Positions 14,437-23,165 of a DNA stretch of 64,000 nucleotides are shown here, piece by piece. Source of the stretch: CAYSAD01 sp964428955 (GTDB lineage Bacteria > Patescibacteriota > Saccharimonadia > Saccharimonadales > Saccharimonadaceae). Under the pieces are notes generated by a model. The model made no database searches, was not told where the DNA came from, and saw only the letters and a list, made by a program, of their open reading frames with translations. The translations under genes and the position numbers were made by a program. The stretch spans positions 62,001 to 126,000 of the forward strand of contig CAYSAD010000002.1 in NCBI GenBank assembly GCA_964428955.1. The letters run 5' to 3'. How positions within the stretch are numbered: the stretch's first letter is position 1; each line of letters starts with the position of its first letter.

Positions 14437-15161
14437 AACAAACTCAGCTGCGTCGAGGCATGGACATCAACGAAAAAAGTCGCGCCGTCACGGTGACGCA
14501 CCGTACCGACCATACTATTCATCGATTCGGCAAAGGAGCGCGCGATTGCCAGGCCAAGACCGCTACTCTCCGGCCGACCATGAATCTGTTGCGGCTGGTT
14601 GAGCGTCGATTCCAGATTGTCCCAAACTGAAGCTGGTAAGGCTGGGCCGACGTCACGTACCCCAAGCCGCACTGCCCGACCATGATCGATCGGACGGACC
14701 GACAGTTCTACCGGTGTTTGATCATCGCCATAATGCAATGCATTATCGCCAAAATTGAGCAAAATACGACGTAATAGATCTTTGTTGGCGATGACCAGCG
14801 GCGCATGACGGCGTGGTGCCAATATCAATTGCCGACCACAAGCTCGGTAGAGTGGTCCGAGTTCGTACAACACGTCTTCGCATAGTTGCTGCGGATTGAG
14901 TGGCTCGAGCACAAATAAAGCGTCCTCCAGCCGGGCGACCTTGCTGATATCGCTCGTCAGGCGCAATGCCCGCTCGGACACCATTCGCATATGTGTCGTA
15001 ATCTCGACCCGCTCGGCTTCTGTCAGCCCGTCAGACTCCAACGTTAACGCCAATTGGCGCAGTAGGGCTAAGGGTGACTTCAACTCGTGGGCGGCAATCA
15101 CCAGTGGCGACAAACCACTGGCTGATTGACGTTTTATTCCCCCGCTACCCTCGGTCTTCAT
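14433..15161 (-). CDS. Soluble sensor histidine kinase
   Basis: 242 residues without membrane helices or an N-terminal sensor domain. HisKA box AAHELKSPLALLRQL with phosphoacceptor His near 26, N-box NFGDNALHYGD, G1 box RDVGPALP and G2 box SGLGLAIARSFAE. It should phosphorylate the co-transcribed receiver. TACACT lies nine bases before ATG 15161, so the leader is very short. The signal is unknown. Confidence 0.88.
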   Translation of the reverse strand: MKTEGSGGIKRQSASGLSPLVIAAHELKSPLALLRQLALTLESDGLTEAERVEITTHMRMVSERALRLTSDISKVARLEDALFVLEPLNPQQLCEDVLYELGPLYRACGRQLILAPRRHAPLVIANKDLLRRILLNFGDNALHYGDDQTPVELSVRPIDHGRAVRLGVRDVGPALPASVWDNLESTLNQPQQIHGRPESSGLGLAIARSFAESMNSMVGTVRHRDGATFFVDVHASTQLSLL

Positions 15162-15188
15162 ACTACTACGAGTGTAGCACGCAGACTC

Positions 15189-15851
15189 TTAGGTGTTAAA
15201 CTTAATCGTTTTGATAAGTTTTTCGAACTCAGGCTTGAAGGTGTCGGCGTCAGTACGAATCGTCAGCGTTTTGTCGCGGACTTTATAGATGACCGCTGCC
15301 CCGCGGATGTCTTTGGTGAAGTTGCCATCAAGACGCGTACCATTTTGGCCGTCAGCGCTAGTGGTTGATGATTTCAGACTTCCTTTTTTGATAAGTGACG
15401 CATAAGAATCAAGTACTTGGTCGTAGTCTTTGCTATTAATCGTAATGCGGATAGCAAACTGCTGCTTAGCGCTCACCGGCGGTACAGTGACCGGATTCAG
15501 ATACGCCTCATATGAGTCGTCACTGCCGTCTTTATTGACATAAGCACTCCAGGTTTTCGGATAATTGAATGTCAAACGGCCAAGATCGTCCGGTCCGACG
15601 AACTCGGTGTAAGGATTCTGCAATAGCTGTGTGTACTTCGTCTCGTCTTCGTCAGCTTGGCTCTTTTTAGCATCGGCGACAGCTAGGGCGACTTTATTAT
15701 CGACAGTCGTCTTCTGGTCGCTATAATTCATGTACGCCCAAATGGCTAAGCCAGCGAAAGCGATGGTGAAAATGCCCAGAACGCCCGCGATAATAACAGA
15801 TATAGTAACGGCACCGGTTTCAGATGAGTGGTTTTGATGTTTCGTGGTCAT
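15189..15851 (-). CDS. Membrane-anchored hypothetical protein (PsbP-like fold possible)
   Basis: 220 residues: short polar N-terminus, one membrane helix (about 14-40), a coiled linker (VALAVADAKKSQADEDE), and an extracytoplasmic domain of about 150 residues with the pattern GRLTFNYPKTWSAYV ... IKTIKF. That pattern resembles the PsbP/MOG1-type fold of many CPR surface lipoproteins; no function is assigned. ATG 15851 lies exactly six bases after TATAAT, with TTTACA 17 bases further upstream. Confidence 0.7.
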   Translation of the reverse strand: MTTKHQNHSSETGAVTISVIIAGVLGIFTIAFAGLAIWAYMNYSDQKTTVDNKVALAVADAKKSQADEDETKYTQLLQNPYTEFVGPDDLGRLTFNYPKTWSAYVNKDGSDDSYEAYLNPVTVPPVSAKQQFAIRITINSKDYDQVLDSYASLIKKGSLKSSTTSADGQNGTRLDGNFTKDIRGAAVIYKVRDKTLTIRTDADTFKPEFEKLIKTIKFNT

Positions 15852-15857
15852 GCCGTC

Positions 15858-15886
15858 ATTATACTTACGCTTCATCGCCGTGTAAA
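15858..15886 (-). promoter_or_regulatory. Leaderless promoter of gene at 15851
   Basis: TTTACA (15881-15886 reversed), 17-bp spacer, TATAAT (15858-15863 reversed), then gacggc and ATG. The promoter lies inside the 3' end of the methyltransferase gene. Confidence 0.65.
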
Positions 15887-16386
15887 GGGTCAAACGTATA
15901 CAAGCGGTGGCCACGATAGGTTTTTATGATTTTACGGTCCTTCAAATCGGCGCCGTAGGTGATTAAATCGAGCGAACGGTCCAAGCGCTCGGCTTCGCGT
16001 TGCATCTTTACAGCTAGCTTCTTGGCGTCGCGGCTGACGCTAAACGCGTAAACTACTGTCGTGTCTTTTGGCAGATCGCACAGCCAAAAATCGCCAAGAC
16101 GTACTGAAACCCGGTTGTTACTAAGAGACAATAAACGTGTAATCAGCACCAAAACCGGATTGAGCTCGATGCCGATCGCCCGTGCACCGCGGGCAGCCGC
16201 TAGTCGCAGAATAAGTCCGTCGCCCGAACCGACATCTACTAGAACCGATTTTGCGTTAAGATCATACAAATGATCAAAGGCACCTTTTACTTCCCCGACA
16301 TGACTGGGGACGTATGGTGCGCCGCGAAACACCACGAAACCGAATATAAGGAATATGACGGCCGCGATGATGGCGATCAGCATCAT
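15865..16386 (-). CDS. Membrane-anchored class I SAM methyltransferase
   Basis: 173 residues. The N-terminal helix (IAIIAAVIFLIFGFVVF) is followed by a small Rossmann methyltransferase domain: VDVGSGDGLILRLAA near 50-64 is motif I and IELNP near 73 motif II. The substrate is unknown. Start ATGATG overlaps the xseB stop (ATGA), so it is in the xseAB operon. Related small anchored methyltransferases are common beside CPR core genes. Confidence 0.78.
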   Translation of the reverse strand: MMLIAIIAAVIFLIFGFVVFRGAPYVPSHVGEVKGAFDHLYDLNAKSVLVDVGSGDGLILRLAAARGARAIGIELNPVLVLITRLLSLSNNRVSVRLGDFWLCDLPKDTTVVYAFSVSRDAKKLAVKMQREAERLDRSLDLITYGADLKDRKIIKTYRGHRLYTFDPLHGDEA

Positions 16387-16586
16387 GCCTGATCGAACTT
16401 TTGTTTGACGACAGTAATGTCGTTTTTGATAGCCATCAGGTCAGCTTCGATTTCAGCGGCCAGTTTTTCAGCTTCAGTGAACTTATCGAGAGCTTGCTCG
16501 AGTACGAAATCATCACTATCGAACCACGCCACCAGTTCTTCAAGTTTGGTGGTTTTTTGTTGAATGGTTTGGTCACTTTTGCTCAT
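16383..16586 (-). CDS. xseB: Exodeoxyribonuclease VII small subunit
   Basis: 67 residues, two helices. The segment KLEELVAWFDSDDFVLEQALDKFTEAEKLAAEIEADLM matches the XseB signature (LEEIV..LE...L.LE.AL..FE.G). It binds XseA to form the single-strand exonuclease. It overlaps the xseA stop by 14 bases and the methyltransferase start by four. Confidence 0.9.
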   Translation of the reverse strand: MSKSDQTIQQKTTKLEELVAWFDSDDFVLEQALDKFTEAEKLAAEIEADLMAIKNDITVVKQKFDQA

Positions 16587-17673
16587 GGGATTCTACCTTT
16601 GCTTTCATTATAGCGCGATTGGTTTCTACCGTGATAACCGCGCCGACTTTTTGTTCACCGCGCAGCAATGCGTAGCCACGGGCCAGCACATGCGCTGGAT
16701 TCACTTGATCTAAAATTCGTCGCTGCTGCCGAATGTAATCCTGCTGCAATTCGAGTTGACGCTCGATAGTCTCGAACGATACCGACAGCGTATCTTTAAC
16801 GGCTTGCCGTTGCAAGCTGATGGCCTGCTCGACGCGCGGGATCAGCTGCCGAACGTGATGCTTGGCGGTGCGGATAATCTCGCCACGATCCGGTACGATC
16901 AGTTGGGCGGCGTTACTAGGCGTAGCCGCCCGTAAGTCGGCTGCTAAATCCACCAGGGACTCATCAGTTTCGTGACCGATGCCCGTCAATGTCGGAATTC
17001 GACTGAGAGCGATTTCGCGTACCAAGGGCTCGTCGTTGAAGGCACTCAGGTCATCGGCACTACCACCGCCACGAATCACCACCAGCACTTCGGGTAGCGT
17101 TTCCTGTGCGTTAAAATAACGGACAGCACGGATTATCTGGTCAGGAGCACTTGCACCCTGCACCTGCACATGCGCCACATCAATAGCGAGACCACCCCAA
17201 CGATCATTGACCAGCTTGATGAAATCAGCGTAACCGGCAGCATCGGTACTGCTGATGACGGCGATATGACGCGGGATGACCGGCAACGAACGTTTGCGTT
17301 CCGGTGCGAATAAGCCTTCTTTATCCAATTTGGCTTTTAGCAGTTCAAAACTTTTCTTCAAGCTGCCTTCACCGCTCGGCCGCAGAGCTTTCACCGTTAA
17401 ACTAAATTTGCCCCACTGTGTCAGTTTTGGCGTGGCAGTGATAATGATTTTCATGCCATCCTCGATTGGCTGACGCAACTGCCAAACTGTCATGAAACAA
17501 CCGACACTAGCACCGTCGTCTTTCAGGTCGAAAAAGACGAACTTCCCCTGGTTCACCTTGAAACTGGCGACTTCGCCCTCGATCTCAACGCTCGGATAGG
17601 CGTATTCGAGCGTTTGATTGGTCAGCGCAACAAAGTCGCTGACACTAAAGCGGAGCTGATTTGCCTTTTCCAT
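16573..17673 (-). CDS. xseA: Exodeoxyribonuclease VII large subunit
   Basis: 366 residues from ATG 17673. N-terminal OB fold (FSVSDFVALTNQTLEYAYPSVEIEGEVASFK), then the nuclease domain with DAAGYADF and the conserved VIRGGGSADDLSAFNDEPLVREI, then a shorter than usual coiled-coil C-terminus. It degrades single-stranded DNA in repair. The start lies inside the end of the upstream flippase-like gene (overlap 29 bases). Confidence 0.92.
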   Translation of the reverse strand: MEKANQLRFSVSDFVALTNQTLEYAYPSVEIEGEVASFKVNQGKFVFFDLKDDGASVGCFMTVWQLRQPIEDGMKIIITATPKLTQWGKFSLTVKALRPSGEGSLKKSFELLKAKLDKEGLFAPERKRSLPVIPRHIAVISSTDAAGYADFIKLVNDRWGGLAIDVAHVQVQGASAPDQIIRAVRYFNAQETLPEVLVVIRGGGSADDLSAFNDEPLVREIALSRIPTLTGIGHETDESLVDLAADLRAATPSNAAQLIVPDRGEIIRTAKHHVRQLIPRVEQAISLQRQAVKDTLSVSFETIERQLELQQDYIRQQRRILDQVNPAHVLARGYALLRGEQKVGAVITVETNRAIMKAKVESHEQK

Positions 17674-18685
17674 AGCGCAGTAAAGCGTCCTGATAAAATA
17701 CGTAGCCGAGGCCAATTGTGAATAACAAAATTATGACGCGAGCCAACAAGATACCAGCAATCGCCACACCCGACGCCACACCAGCGACCGCCAACAACGA
17801 TACCATAATAGCTTCATACAGGCCCGCACCGCCTGGCGTGATGAAAATAAATCCCGCCATACTGGCCAGACCGTAAGCGATCAAAATAATGGCCGGATTC
17901 ACCACGTCGCCAAGCGCCAGAAACGTCAGGAAAAAGAGCGACACATCACCGGCGTTGAATAGCAGCGCCCACCAAAACGGCTTTTTGAGACTACGCTTGT
18001 CTTTGATAAGCGCCGCGTAATCATCGTGCATCTCAAGGAAGAAAACCTCGAAGACTGATTCGTGCACCAGTTGTACAACCCGACCAAAGGTCAACCGGCG
18101 AACGAACGTGTTAGTCATCTGGCTCAGCCACGCTGACACCTTGATGATCCGTCGTCTGTTGCTCAGCATGAAAATCGCGCCAAAGATGGCAGATAGCATC
18201 GCAATCACCAAAAGACAGCTGAATAAGATGATCCAGCGATTGATATTACCATCGATGGTTATGACGAGTACCGAACCCAACAGTAGCACGATGAACGATA
18301 TGAACGTCATGGCAAAGCGAACAATCTGCGACATCGTGGCTCGGCCGGCTTTGACGCCGTAATTCCCCAACCGCCAATTCATATAGGAAATCCCACTGAC
18401 ACCAGCGCTTGGCAAGGCGTGATTGACGAAATTGATTTCCAGCGCCATCCGGGCACAGGCGACGCCACCGACTTGCTGGAGCGAGCCTTTCGAGCGCAGA
18501 TATGAGAAAATCGTCTCGCCAGCCGCGTAATATACCACCAACTGCATAGGAATAACAATCGCCAGAATCCAAAGATTGACCGTGCCTAAAAGCCGCCAGG
18601 CGTCGGCGATTTCATGCCGTGCCAAGTAAATAATGACCACCAGTAAAATAAGTGTCAGCGCACTCAGCCAGGTTCGAAATGACAT
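17645..18685 (-). CDS. Lysylphosphatidylglycerol synthase TM-region (UPF0104) protein
   Basis: 346 residues with about eight membrane helices, of the UPF0104/LPG_synthase_TM family. Visible family features: NHALPSAGVSGISYMNWRL near 78-96 and the C-terminal FITPGGAGLYEAIMVSLL. It lacks the soluble MprF catalytic domain, so it is probably a lipid or undecaprenyl-linked transporter rather than an aminoacyl-lipid synthase. ATG 18685 is exactly six bases after TATAAT; the 5' extension to 18715 crosses the divergent promoter. Confidence 0.82.
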   Translation of the reverse strand: MSFRTWLSALTLILLVVIIYLARHEIADAWRLLGTVNLWILAIVIPMQLVVYYAAGETIFSYLRSKGSLQQVGGVACARMALEINFVNHALPSAGVSGISYMNWRLGNYGVKAGRATMSQIVRFAMTFISFIVLLLGSVLVITIDGNINRWIILFSCLLVIAMLSAIFGAIFMLSNRRRIIKVSAWLSQMTNTFVRRLTFGRVVQLVHESVFEVFFLEMHDDYAALIKDKRSLKKPFWWALLFNAGDVSLFFLTFLALGDVVNPAIILIAYGLASMAGFIFITPGGAGLYEAIMVSLLAVAGVASGVAIAGILLARVIILLFTIGLGYVFYQDALLRYGKGKSAPL

Positions 18686-18691
18686 AGATTC

Positions 18692-18722
18692 ATTATACAT
18701 GCTGCCTGTAACCACGTATACT
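18692..18722. promoter_or_regulatory. Back-to-back leaderless promoters
   Basis: Minus-strand TATAAT (18692-18697 reversed) serves ATG 18685 and plus-strand TATACT (18717-18722) serves ATG 18729, each with a six-base gap. The two start codons are separated by only 43 bp (18686-18728), so the two polymerases must compete for the same DNA. Confidence 0.65.
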
Positions 18723-18728
18723 AGTGGT

Positions 18729-19886
18729 ATGTATATCGCACTGCTTGGTCGCCAACCAAAACTCGGCCTGGCCGAACTCGAAGCCGTTTACGGTGCTAAT
18801 GCCGTGTCGCCGTTCGGTGAACACGCCGCACTGGTGGATGCGCCGATGTTTGAATTAAGTCGGTTGGGTGGGACGCTCAAAGCTGGCCGTATTGTTATGC
18901 GCGAGAACGGCAACTGGCTGGCAGTGAGTCGAAAAATTATTCATCACTACCAGAAACACTGGGCTGGTTTTGAGGGCAAGCTAACCCTTGGTGTCAGTGC
19001 CTACGGCTTCGACGTGCCTGCGCGGGATGTGCAAAAGACCGGCATCATATTGAAGCAAACACTGAAAAAAAGTAATGTCAGTTTGCGCCTCATACCGAAC
19101 GATAGTGTCGCGCTTTCCACGGCCACGTCACATCATAACAAGCTTGGTTTGAGTGACAATAAAATCGAACTGTTCATCATCAGAAATGGTAGTCAGGTAG
19201 TCGTGGCCGAAAGCATTGGTGCGCAGAACATCACCGCCTACGCTCGGCGTGACCAAGGGCGACCGAAGCGCGACGCCTTCGTAGGGATGCTGCCACCAAA
19301 ACTGGCCCAAATCATGATTAATCTGGCCGGGCCCGACAGCTCGGCGCGGATCCTCGATCCGTTCTGCGGTACCGGCGTAGTGTTGCAAGAAGCCGCCCTA
19401 CTTGATCATGCAGTCTATGGCACCGATCTAGCCGAGAAGATGGTCCGCTACAGCCACGACAACCTGGAGTGGTTGCATGACAGTCACCACATTTCATTCG
19501 ACTGGAATGTTCAAGAAGGTGACGCTATGACGGCGACGTGGCAACAACCAATTGGCGCGGTGGTCTGCGAAACCTACCTAGGCCAACCATTCAGCGCACC
19601 ACCCTCACCTGCCAAATTGGCTGATGTCCGAAAAAATTGCAACTATATCATCAGCACGTTCCTCAAGAATATCGGTACGCAAATAACGACGGGAACGCCA
19701 CTCTGTGTCGCCGTACCCGCCTGGCGCGACGTCAGCGGTTATTTCACCCACCTGCCGTTCATCGCGAAATTGGATGAACTGGGTTACGAAACAGTCAGCT
19801 TCAAAAACGTTACTGCTCAAGATTTACTGTATTACCGCGACGACCAAATCGTCGCTCGCGAGCTTCTGGTCATTCGTAAAAAATAA
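18729..19886 (+). CDS. Trm11/TrmG10-like RNA (guanine-N2) methylase
   Basis: 385 residues. The N-terminal part resembles a THUMP-like region (MYIALLGRQPKLGLAELEAVYG). The C-terminal Rossmann methylase has RPKRDAFVGMLPPKLAQIMINLAG and motif I ILDPFCGTGVVLQEAALLDHAVYGTDL, typical of the UPF0020/Trm11 family that methylates tRNA guanine. The catalytic motif IV, normally (N/D)PPYG, reads CETYLGQP, so the chemistry is uncertain. Leaderless start (TATACT-N6-ATG). Its 3' end is three bases from the convergent pilin-NHL gene. Confidence 0.82.
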   Translation: MYIALLGRQPKLGLAELEAVYGANAVSPFGEHAALVDAPMFELSRLGGTLKAGRIVMRENGNWLAVSRKIIHHYQKHWAGFEGKLTLGVSAYGFDVPARDVQKTGIILKQTLKKSNVSLRLIPNDSVALSTATSHHNKLGLSDNKIELFIIRNGSQVVVAESIGAQNITAYARRDQGRPKRDAFVGMLPPKLAQIMINLAGPDSSARILDPFCGTGVVLQEAALLDHAVYGTDLAEKMVRYSHDNLEWLHDSHHISFDWNVQEGDAMTATWQQPIGAVVCETYLGQPFSAPPSPAKLADVRKNCNYIISTFLKNIGTQITTGTPLCVAVPAWRDVSGYFTHLPFIAKLDELGYETVSFKNVTAQDLLYYRDDQIVARELLVIRKK

Positions 19887-19889
19887 ACT

Positions 19890-21272
19890 CTATTTTATAA
19901 CACGGATACGATTATTACTGGTATCACCTACGTAAATCGTACCTGAAGAGTCGACAGCAATGCCAAACGGTGAATTAAACTGAGCACTTAGGACAGCGCC
20001 GTCAGCGTAGCTACAATCACCAGCCCCGGCCACTGTGGTCACTACACCACTTGGTGTTATTTTACGAATACGACAATTGTACGTATCAGCTACGTAAACG
20101 TTGCCGGCAGAGTCAACGGCAACATCTGCGGCATCATAAAACCGTGCATCTGCACCCGTACCGTCGGCGTACTCATAGTCCACACCCGAACCCGCCAGCG
20201 TTGTAACATTACCGCTTGATGTTACTTTGCGAATACTGCCATTACTTGAATCGGCTACGTAAACGTTGCCGGCAGAGTCAACGGCAACACCACCCAAATC
20301 AGTAAATTGTGCGTTAGTTCCGTTACCATCAGCATAACCCCAAGCACCTGAACCCGCTAGCGTTGTAACTACTCCAGCAGGAGTTATCTTACGGAGGCGG
20401 CCGTTGCTCGTATCACCGACATAAACATTACCCGCAGAGTCAACGGCAACACCATCAGGACCCCAGAACTGTGCACTTGTGCCAGTACCATCGGCATAAC
20501 CATTGACACCAGAACCAGCCAATGTCGTCACCACAGCCGAAGGACTTATTTTACGAATACGATGATTACAGGCATCGGCTACATACAGGTTATTAGCAGA
20601 GTCTATAGCCACATCGTACGGACAAAAGAACTGTGCGCTCGTACCAGTCCCGTTGGCAAAGCCACCCACGCCGGAACCAGCGAATGTCGTTACAACGCCA
20701 GCAGGCGTTATTTTGCGGATTCGATTGTTACCCTGGTCAGCTACGTAAATATTACCAGAAGAATCGACGGCCAGGCCTCTCGGGTACTTAAACTGAGCGC
20801 TTGTACCAGTGCCATCCACAAAACCAGCTGCACCTGAACCTGCTAGGGTAGTGACAGCCAGCTCATGGTCACCAGGCCCACTGTGACCAGGACACGGCCC
20901 ATCTAAAATCGGGCCGTTGTCGTCAGCAATGTGAAACGCCGGTACGCCAGACCGGCTAGAGGTGGCCGTCAGACAAAAAGTGTTATCAGCTGATGTATAC
21001 GTATATTGAAACGTCGTACCATCACTTTTCGTAAGCCCTTTGCCCCCATCAGCTGCTTCTACGGTAGCTGGATATTTACTCAGCCTGACGTTATCAACAC
21101 CGAGTTGTTCAGCACCATTCTTGAGGTCTGATTTAAGAACCCCAACAGCAGCCCGTTCCTGAATGCCGTTATAGCCAACAGTGACGAGAGTTGCCAAAAT
21201 AGCGATAATAACAATGACGATCAGGAGTTCGACGATAGTGAAGCCGCTTTGTTTTCGCTTAATCGCTAGCAT
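19890..21272 (-). CDS. Type IV pilin-like N-terminus fused to NHL beta-propeller
   Basis: 460 residues. The N-terminus is a classical class III prepilin signal: KRKQSG then FTIVELLIVIVIIAILATL, with Gly at -1 and Glu at +5, the prepilin peptidase and assembly determinants. A pilin-sized globular domain follows (to about 130), then six NHL repeats of about 54 residues (VTTLAGSG..G..DGTGTSAQF..P.GVAVDSAGNVYVADT.N.RIRKITP), enough for one six-bladed propeller. I infer a pseudopilin or minor pilin that presents a binding propeller at the cell surface. ATG 21272 follows TACACT by ten bases. Confidence 0.85.
   Translation of the reverse strand: MLAIKRKQSGFTIVELLIVIVIIAILATLVTVGYNGIQERAAVGVLKSDLKNGAEQLGVDNVRLSKYPATVEAADGGKGLTKSDGTTFQYTYTSADNTFCLTATSSRSGVPAFHIADDNGPILDGPCPGHSGPGDHELAVTTLAGSGAAGFVDGTGTSAQFKYPRGLAVDSSGNIYVADQGNNRIRKITPAGVVTTFAGSGVGGFANGTGTSAQFFCPYDVAIDSANNLYVADACNHRIRKISPSAVVTTLAGSGVNGYADGTGTSAQFWGPDGVAVDSAGNVYVGDTSNGRLRKITPAGVVTTLAGSGAWGYADGNGTNAQFTDLGGVAVDSAGNVYVADSSNGSIRKVTSSGNVTTLAGSGVDYEYADGTGADARFYDAADVAVDSAGNVYVADTYNCRIRKITPSGVVTTVAGAGDCSYADGAVLSAQFNSPFGIAVDSSGTIYVGDTSNNRIRVIK
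19893..20857 (-). repeat. Six tandem NHL-coding repeats of about 160 bp
   Basis: In-frame repeats, each encoding one NHL unit. Blades 3 and 4 are closest in DNA sequence (shared acgtaaacgttgccggcag-type stretches). Divergence among units is enough that the array is probably old, though recombination between blades is possible. Confidence 0.8.
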
Positions 21273-21339
21273 AAGTACTATCAGTGTACTCATTTGGGGC
21301 GTTTGTTGCAAATTTGGCATTAAAATCACCTTTACCTGC

Positions 21340-21368
21340 TTGACCTTTTTAGCCGTTTTCGCTATAAT
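21340..21368 (+). promoter_or_regulatory. rpmA promoter
   Basis: TTGACC (21340-21345), 17-bp spacer, TATAAT (21363-21368): the best consensus promoter in the window. It gives a leader of about 33 bases with AAGGAG eight bases before ATG 21408. Confidence 0.8.
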
Positions 21369-21407
21369 CGTACAGATTGATTTTATAAATTTTAAGGAGT
21401 TAGTCCT

Positions 21408-21680
21408 ATGTCACACGTCAAAGCTGGTGGCTCAAGTAAGAACATCCACAACAATGCCGGTCAACGTCTGGGCGTCAAACGCTTTGGTGGCCAAGCCGTC
21501 AATGCAGGCGAAGTATTAGTTCGTCAGACTGGTGCAACCAAAGTTGCCGGTCCTGGCACCTATATCAGCAAGAATTTTACGATTCACGCTGAAAAAGCCG
21601 GTATCGTCAGTTTCAAGAAAGTTCGCAAAACGCACTTTACTGGCAAAACCGTGCCCCGCACACAAGTTGCCGTCGAATAA
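21408..21680 (+). CDS. rpmA: 50S ribosomal protein bL27
   Basis: 90 residues, MSHVKAGGSSKNIHNNAGQ then RLGVKRFGGQAVNAGEVLVRQ, the unmistakable bL27 N-terminus near the peptidyl-transferase centre. There is no Firmicutes-type cleaved N-terminal extension. Unusually, it is not next to rplU, which lies about 33 kb away at 54486. Own strong promoter and Shine-Dalgarno. Confidence 0.95.
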   Translation: MSHVKAGGSSKNIHNNAGQRLGVKRFGGQAVNAGEVLVRQTGATKVAGPGTYISKNFTIHAEKAGIVSFKKVRKTHFTGKTVPRTQVAVE

Positions 21681-21691
21681 ACCTACGTCTA

Positions 21692-23110
21692 TTATAGTGT
21701 CTGGATAAGCTCGTCGATTATTCGGCGAGTTTTCTCTATTTCATTTACCAGCTGCTCCTCAAGCATGCCGTTAGTGTTGGCGGCTTTGAGTTGCAGGACG
21801 AGTTGCTGATCAGCATTTTGAACAAGAGCGAAAACATGCGCCGTAGACCATGAGTTGCGCGCACCATCAAGCACATTGGCCGCGAGCTGCAACGAACCAC
21901 GGAGACTTTCCGCTTTCGCAACATCTTGTGGATTGTCATGAAATGAGGCTGCGCCCATGAGTTTGTTTATCGTGTAGACTTCACGTAAAAGCGTATCCAT
22001 GCTCCGTTCCATGGTTACCCGTAGGTTGACGGCATACTGAGCTAACACATCAGTATCAACGAAGCTCTGCTGCAAATCATTCCTTAATGCAGCTATAAGG
22101 CCATCAGGCGAAAGTAATCGGCCTAATTCACCCGATACAACTTCTGTTTCTCCACGAAGCTCGAGTGCCATTACCTGCAGGCGATCGTCCGTGAACAATT
22201 CTTTTTCTTCAGGCTTGGTTTGAGGTGCTTCTTTCGCGAAACTCTCAAGGATTTTCTGAGCAGCTGTTCGATGCTCGCCGATACCATCCTTGCCATGGCC
22301 ACCCCGTTCTTGGGTGTCAGCCTTAAAACTACCGTCAAGATACGCCAGAGCGATTTCGACTGTATAGTCGCGCGACGGCATCTTTAACTTACCACCATAT
22401 AGCTTGGGATCTGCCACATTCTTTTCACGACCATCCTTGATTTGGTCTGGCATCTCATCAAGTAGCATATGCAAGCGTACCGTTAGCACCGAACGAACGT
22501 CGTCTTGAGCTTCTGAATTATCGTGGAGTTCTCGCACGATAGCCTCAGGTGTTGACCCCAAAGTCATCAATTCTTTTGCGAGCATCGACATTGCTCCTGG
22601 TGCAGCGATCGCCGCGACCCGTTCCTTGGCGGCTTCAAAAGTCGGCAACTCCTGCGTCACTTTCGGATCTTCAATACCGACAACATCCAGCACCCCTTCG
22701 CCGACTTTTTCGGCCTGTGTTGGAGATGATTCTTGTTCCATCCCGTCATCTACGATCTCAGATTTTTCAGGAGCTAGAAGCCTGATATTGTCTGGGCGTA
22801 TCAATGTACCGTAATCCTCGCTTGGATTAATATTAAAGTACTTTACCTCATCGCCCACCCGAAAAGCTGCAACACCATCTCCGACAGGTAAACCAAGCTG
22901 CGCGAGCTCTTCAGATGATGCCCATGGGTTGTCAAGCATCGCATCAATTTGCGATTGGTCAAGCGTAGGTATTGTCTCCAGGTCAGCTATTTCCGCCTCA
23001 TACATTGGCGCTGATGGATTAGGATCGTGGTCTAAAGGTCGCACGTAGAGAAACGACTGTGGTGTCGGTTCATTGTTTGGTCCAGGTGATGTAGTATGTT
23101 CGTGACTCAT
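21692..23110 (-). CDS. Large soluble hypothetical protein, 472 residues
   Basis: No signal peptide or membrane helix. The Pro/Glu-rich N-terminal 40 residues look disordered. A small domain near 75-115 (GDGVAAFRVGDEVKYFNINPSEDYGTLIRP) resembles the Q-rich/SH3-like segment of other CPR hypotheticals. Then come acidic linkers and a mostly helical C-terminal half. Not recognised; possibly lineage-specific. It has the same promoter design (TTGAC-N17-TTAAAT) as the gene at 62093, and no Shine-Dalgarno. Confidence 0.65.
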   Translation of the reverse strand: MSHEHTTSPGPNNEPTPQSFLYVRPLDHDPNPSAPMYEAEIADLETIPTLDQSQIDAMLDNPWASSEELAQLGLPVGDGVAAFRVGDEVKYFNINPSEDYGTLIRPDNIRLLAPEKSEIVDDGMEQESSPTQAEKVGEGVLDVVGIEDPKVTQELPTFEAAKERVAAIAAPGAMSMLAKELMTLGSTPEAIVRELHDNSEAQDDVRSVLTVRLHMLLDEMPDQIKDGREKNVADPKLYGGKLKMPSRDYTVEIALAYLDGSFKADTQERGGHGKDGIGEHRTAAQKILESFAKEAPQTKPEEKELFTDDRLQVMALELRGETEVVSGELGRLLSPDGLIAALRNDLQQSFVDTDVLAQYAVNLRVTMERSMDTLLREVYTINKLMGAASFHDNPQDVAKAESLRGSLQLAANVLDGARNSWSTAHVFALVQNADQQLVLQLKAANTNGMLEEQLVNEIEKTRRIIDELIQTL

Positions 23111-23136
23111 GTGTATTTTTATGATTTAATGTGTTC

Positions 23137-23165
23137 ATTTAAGCATAAACATCTAAAAAAGTCAA
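23137..23165 (-). promoter_or_regulatory. Promoter overlapping upstream terminator tail
   Basis: TTGACT (23160-23165 reversed), 17-bp spacer, TTAAAT (23137-23142 reversed) preceded by extended-element TGC. The T-tract of the upstream terminator forms part of the spacer. The core TTTATGCTTAAATGAA is repeated upstream of 62093. Confidence 0.65.
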
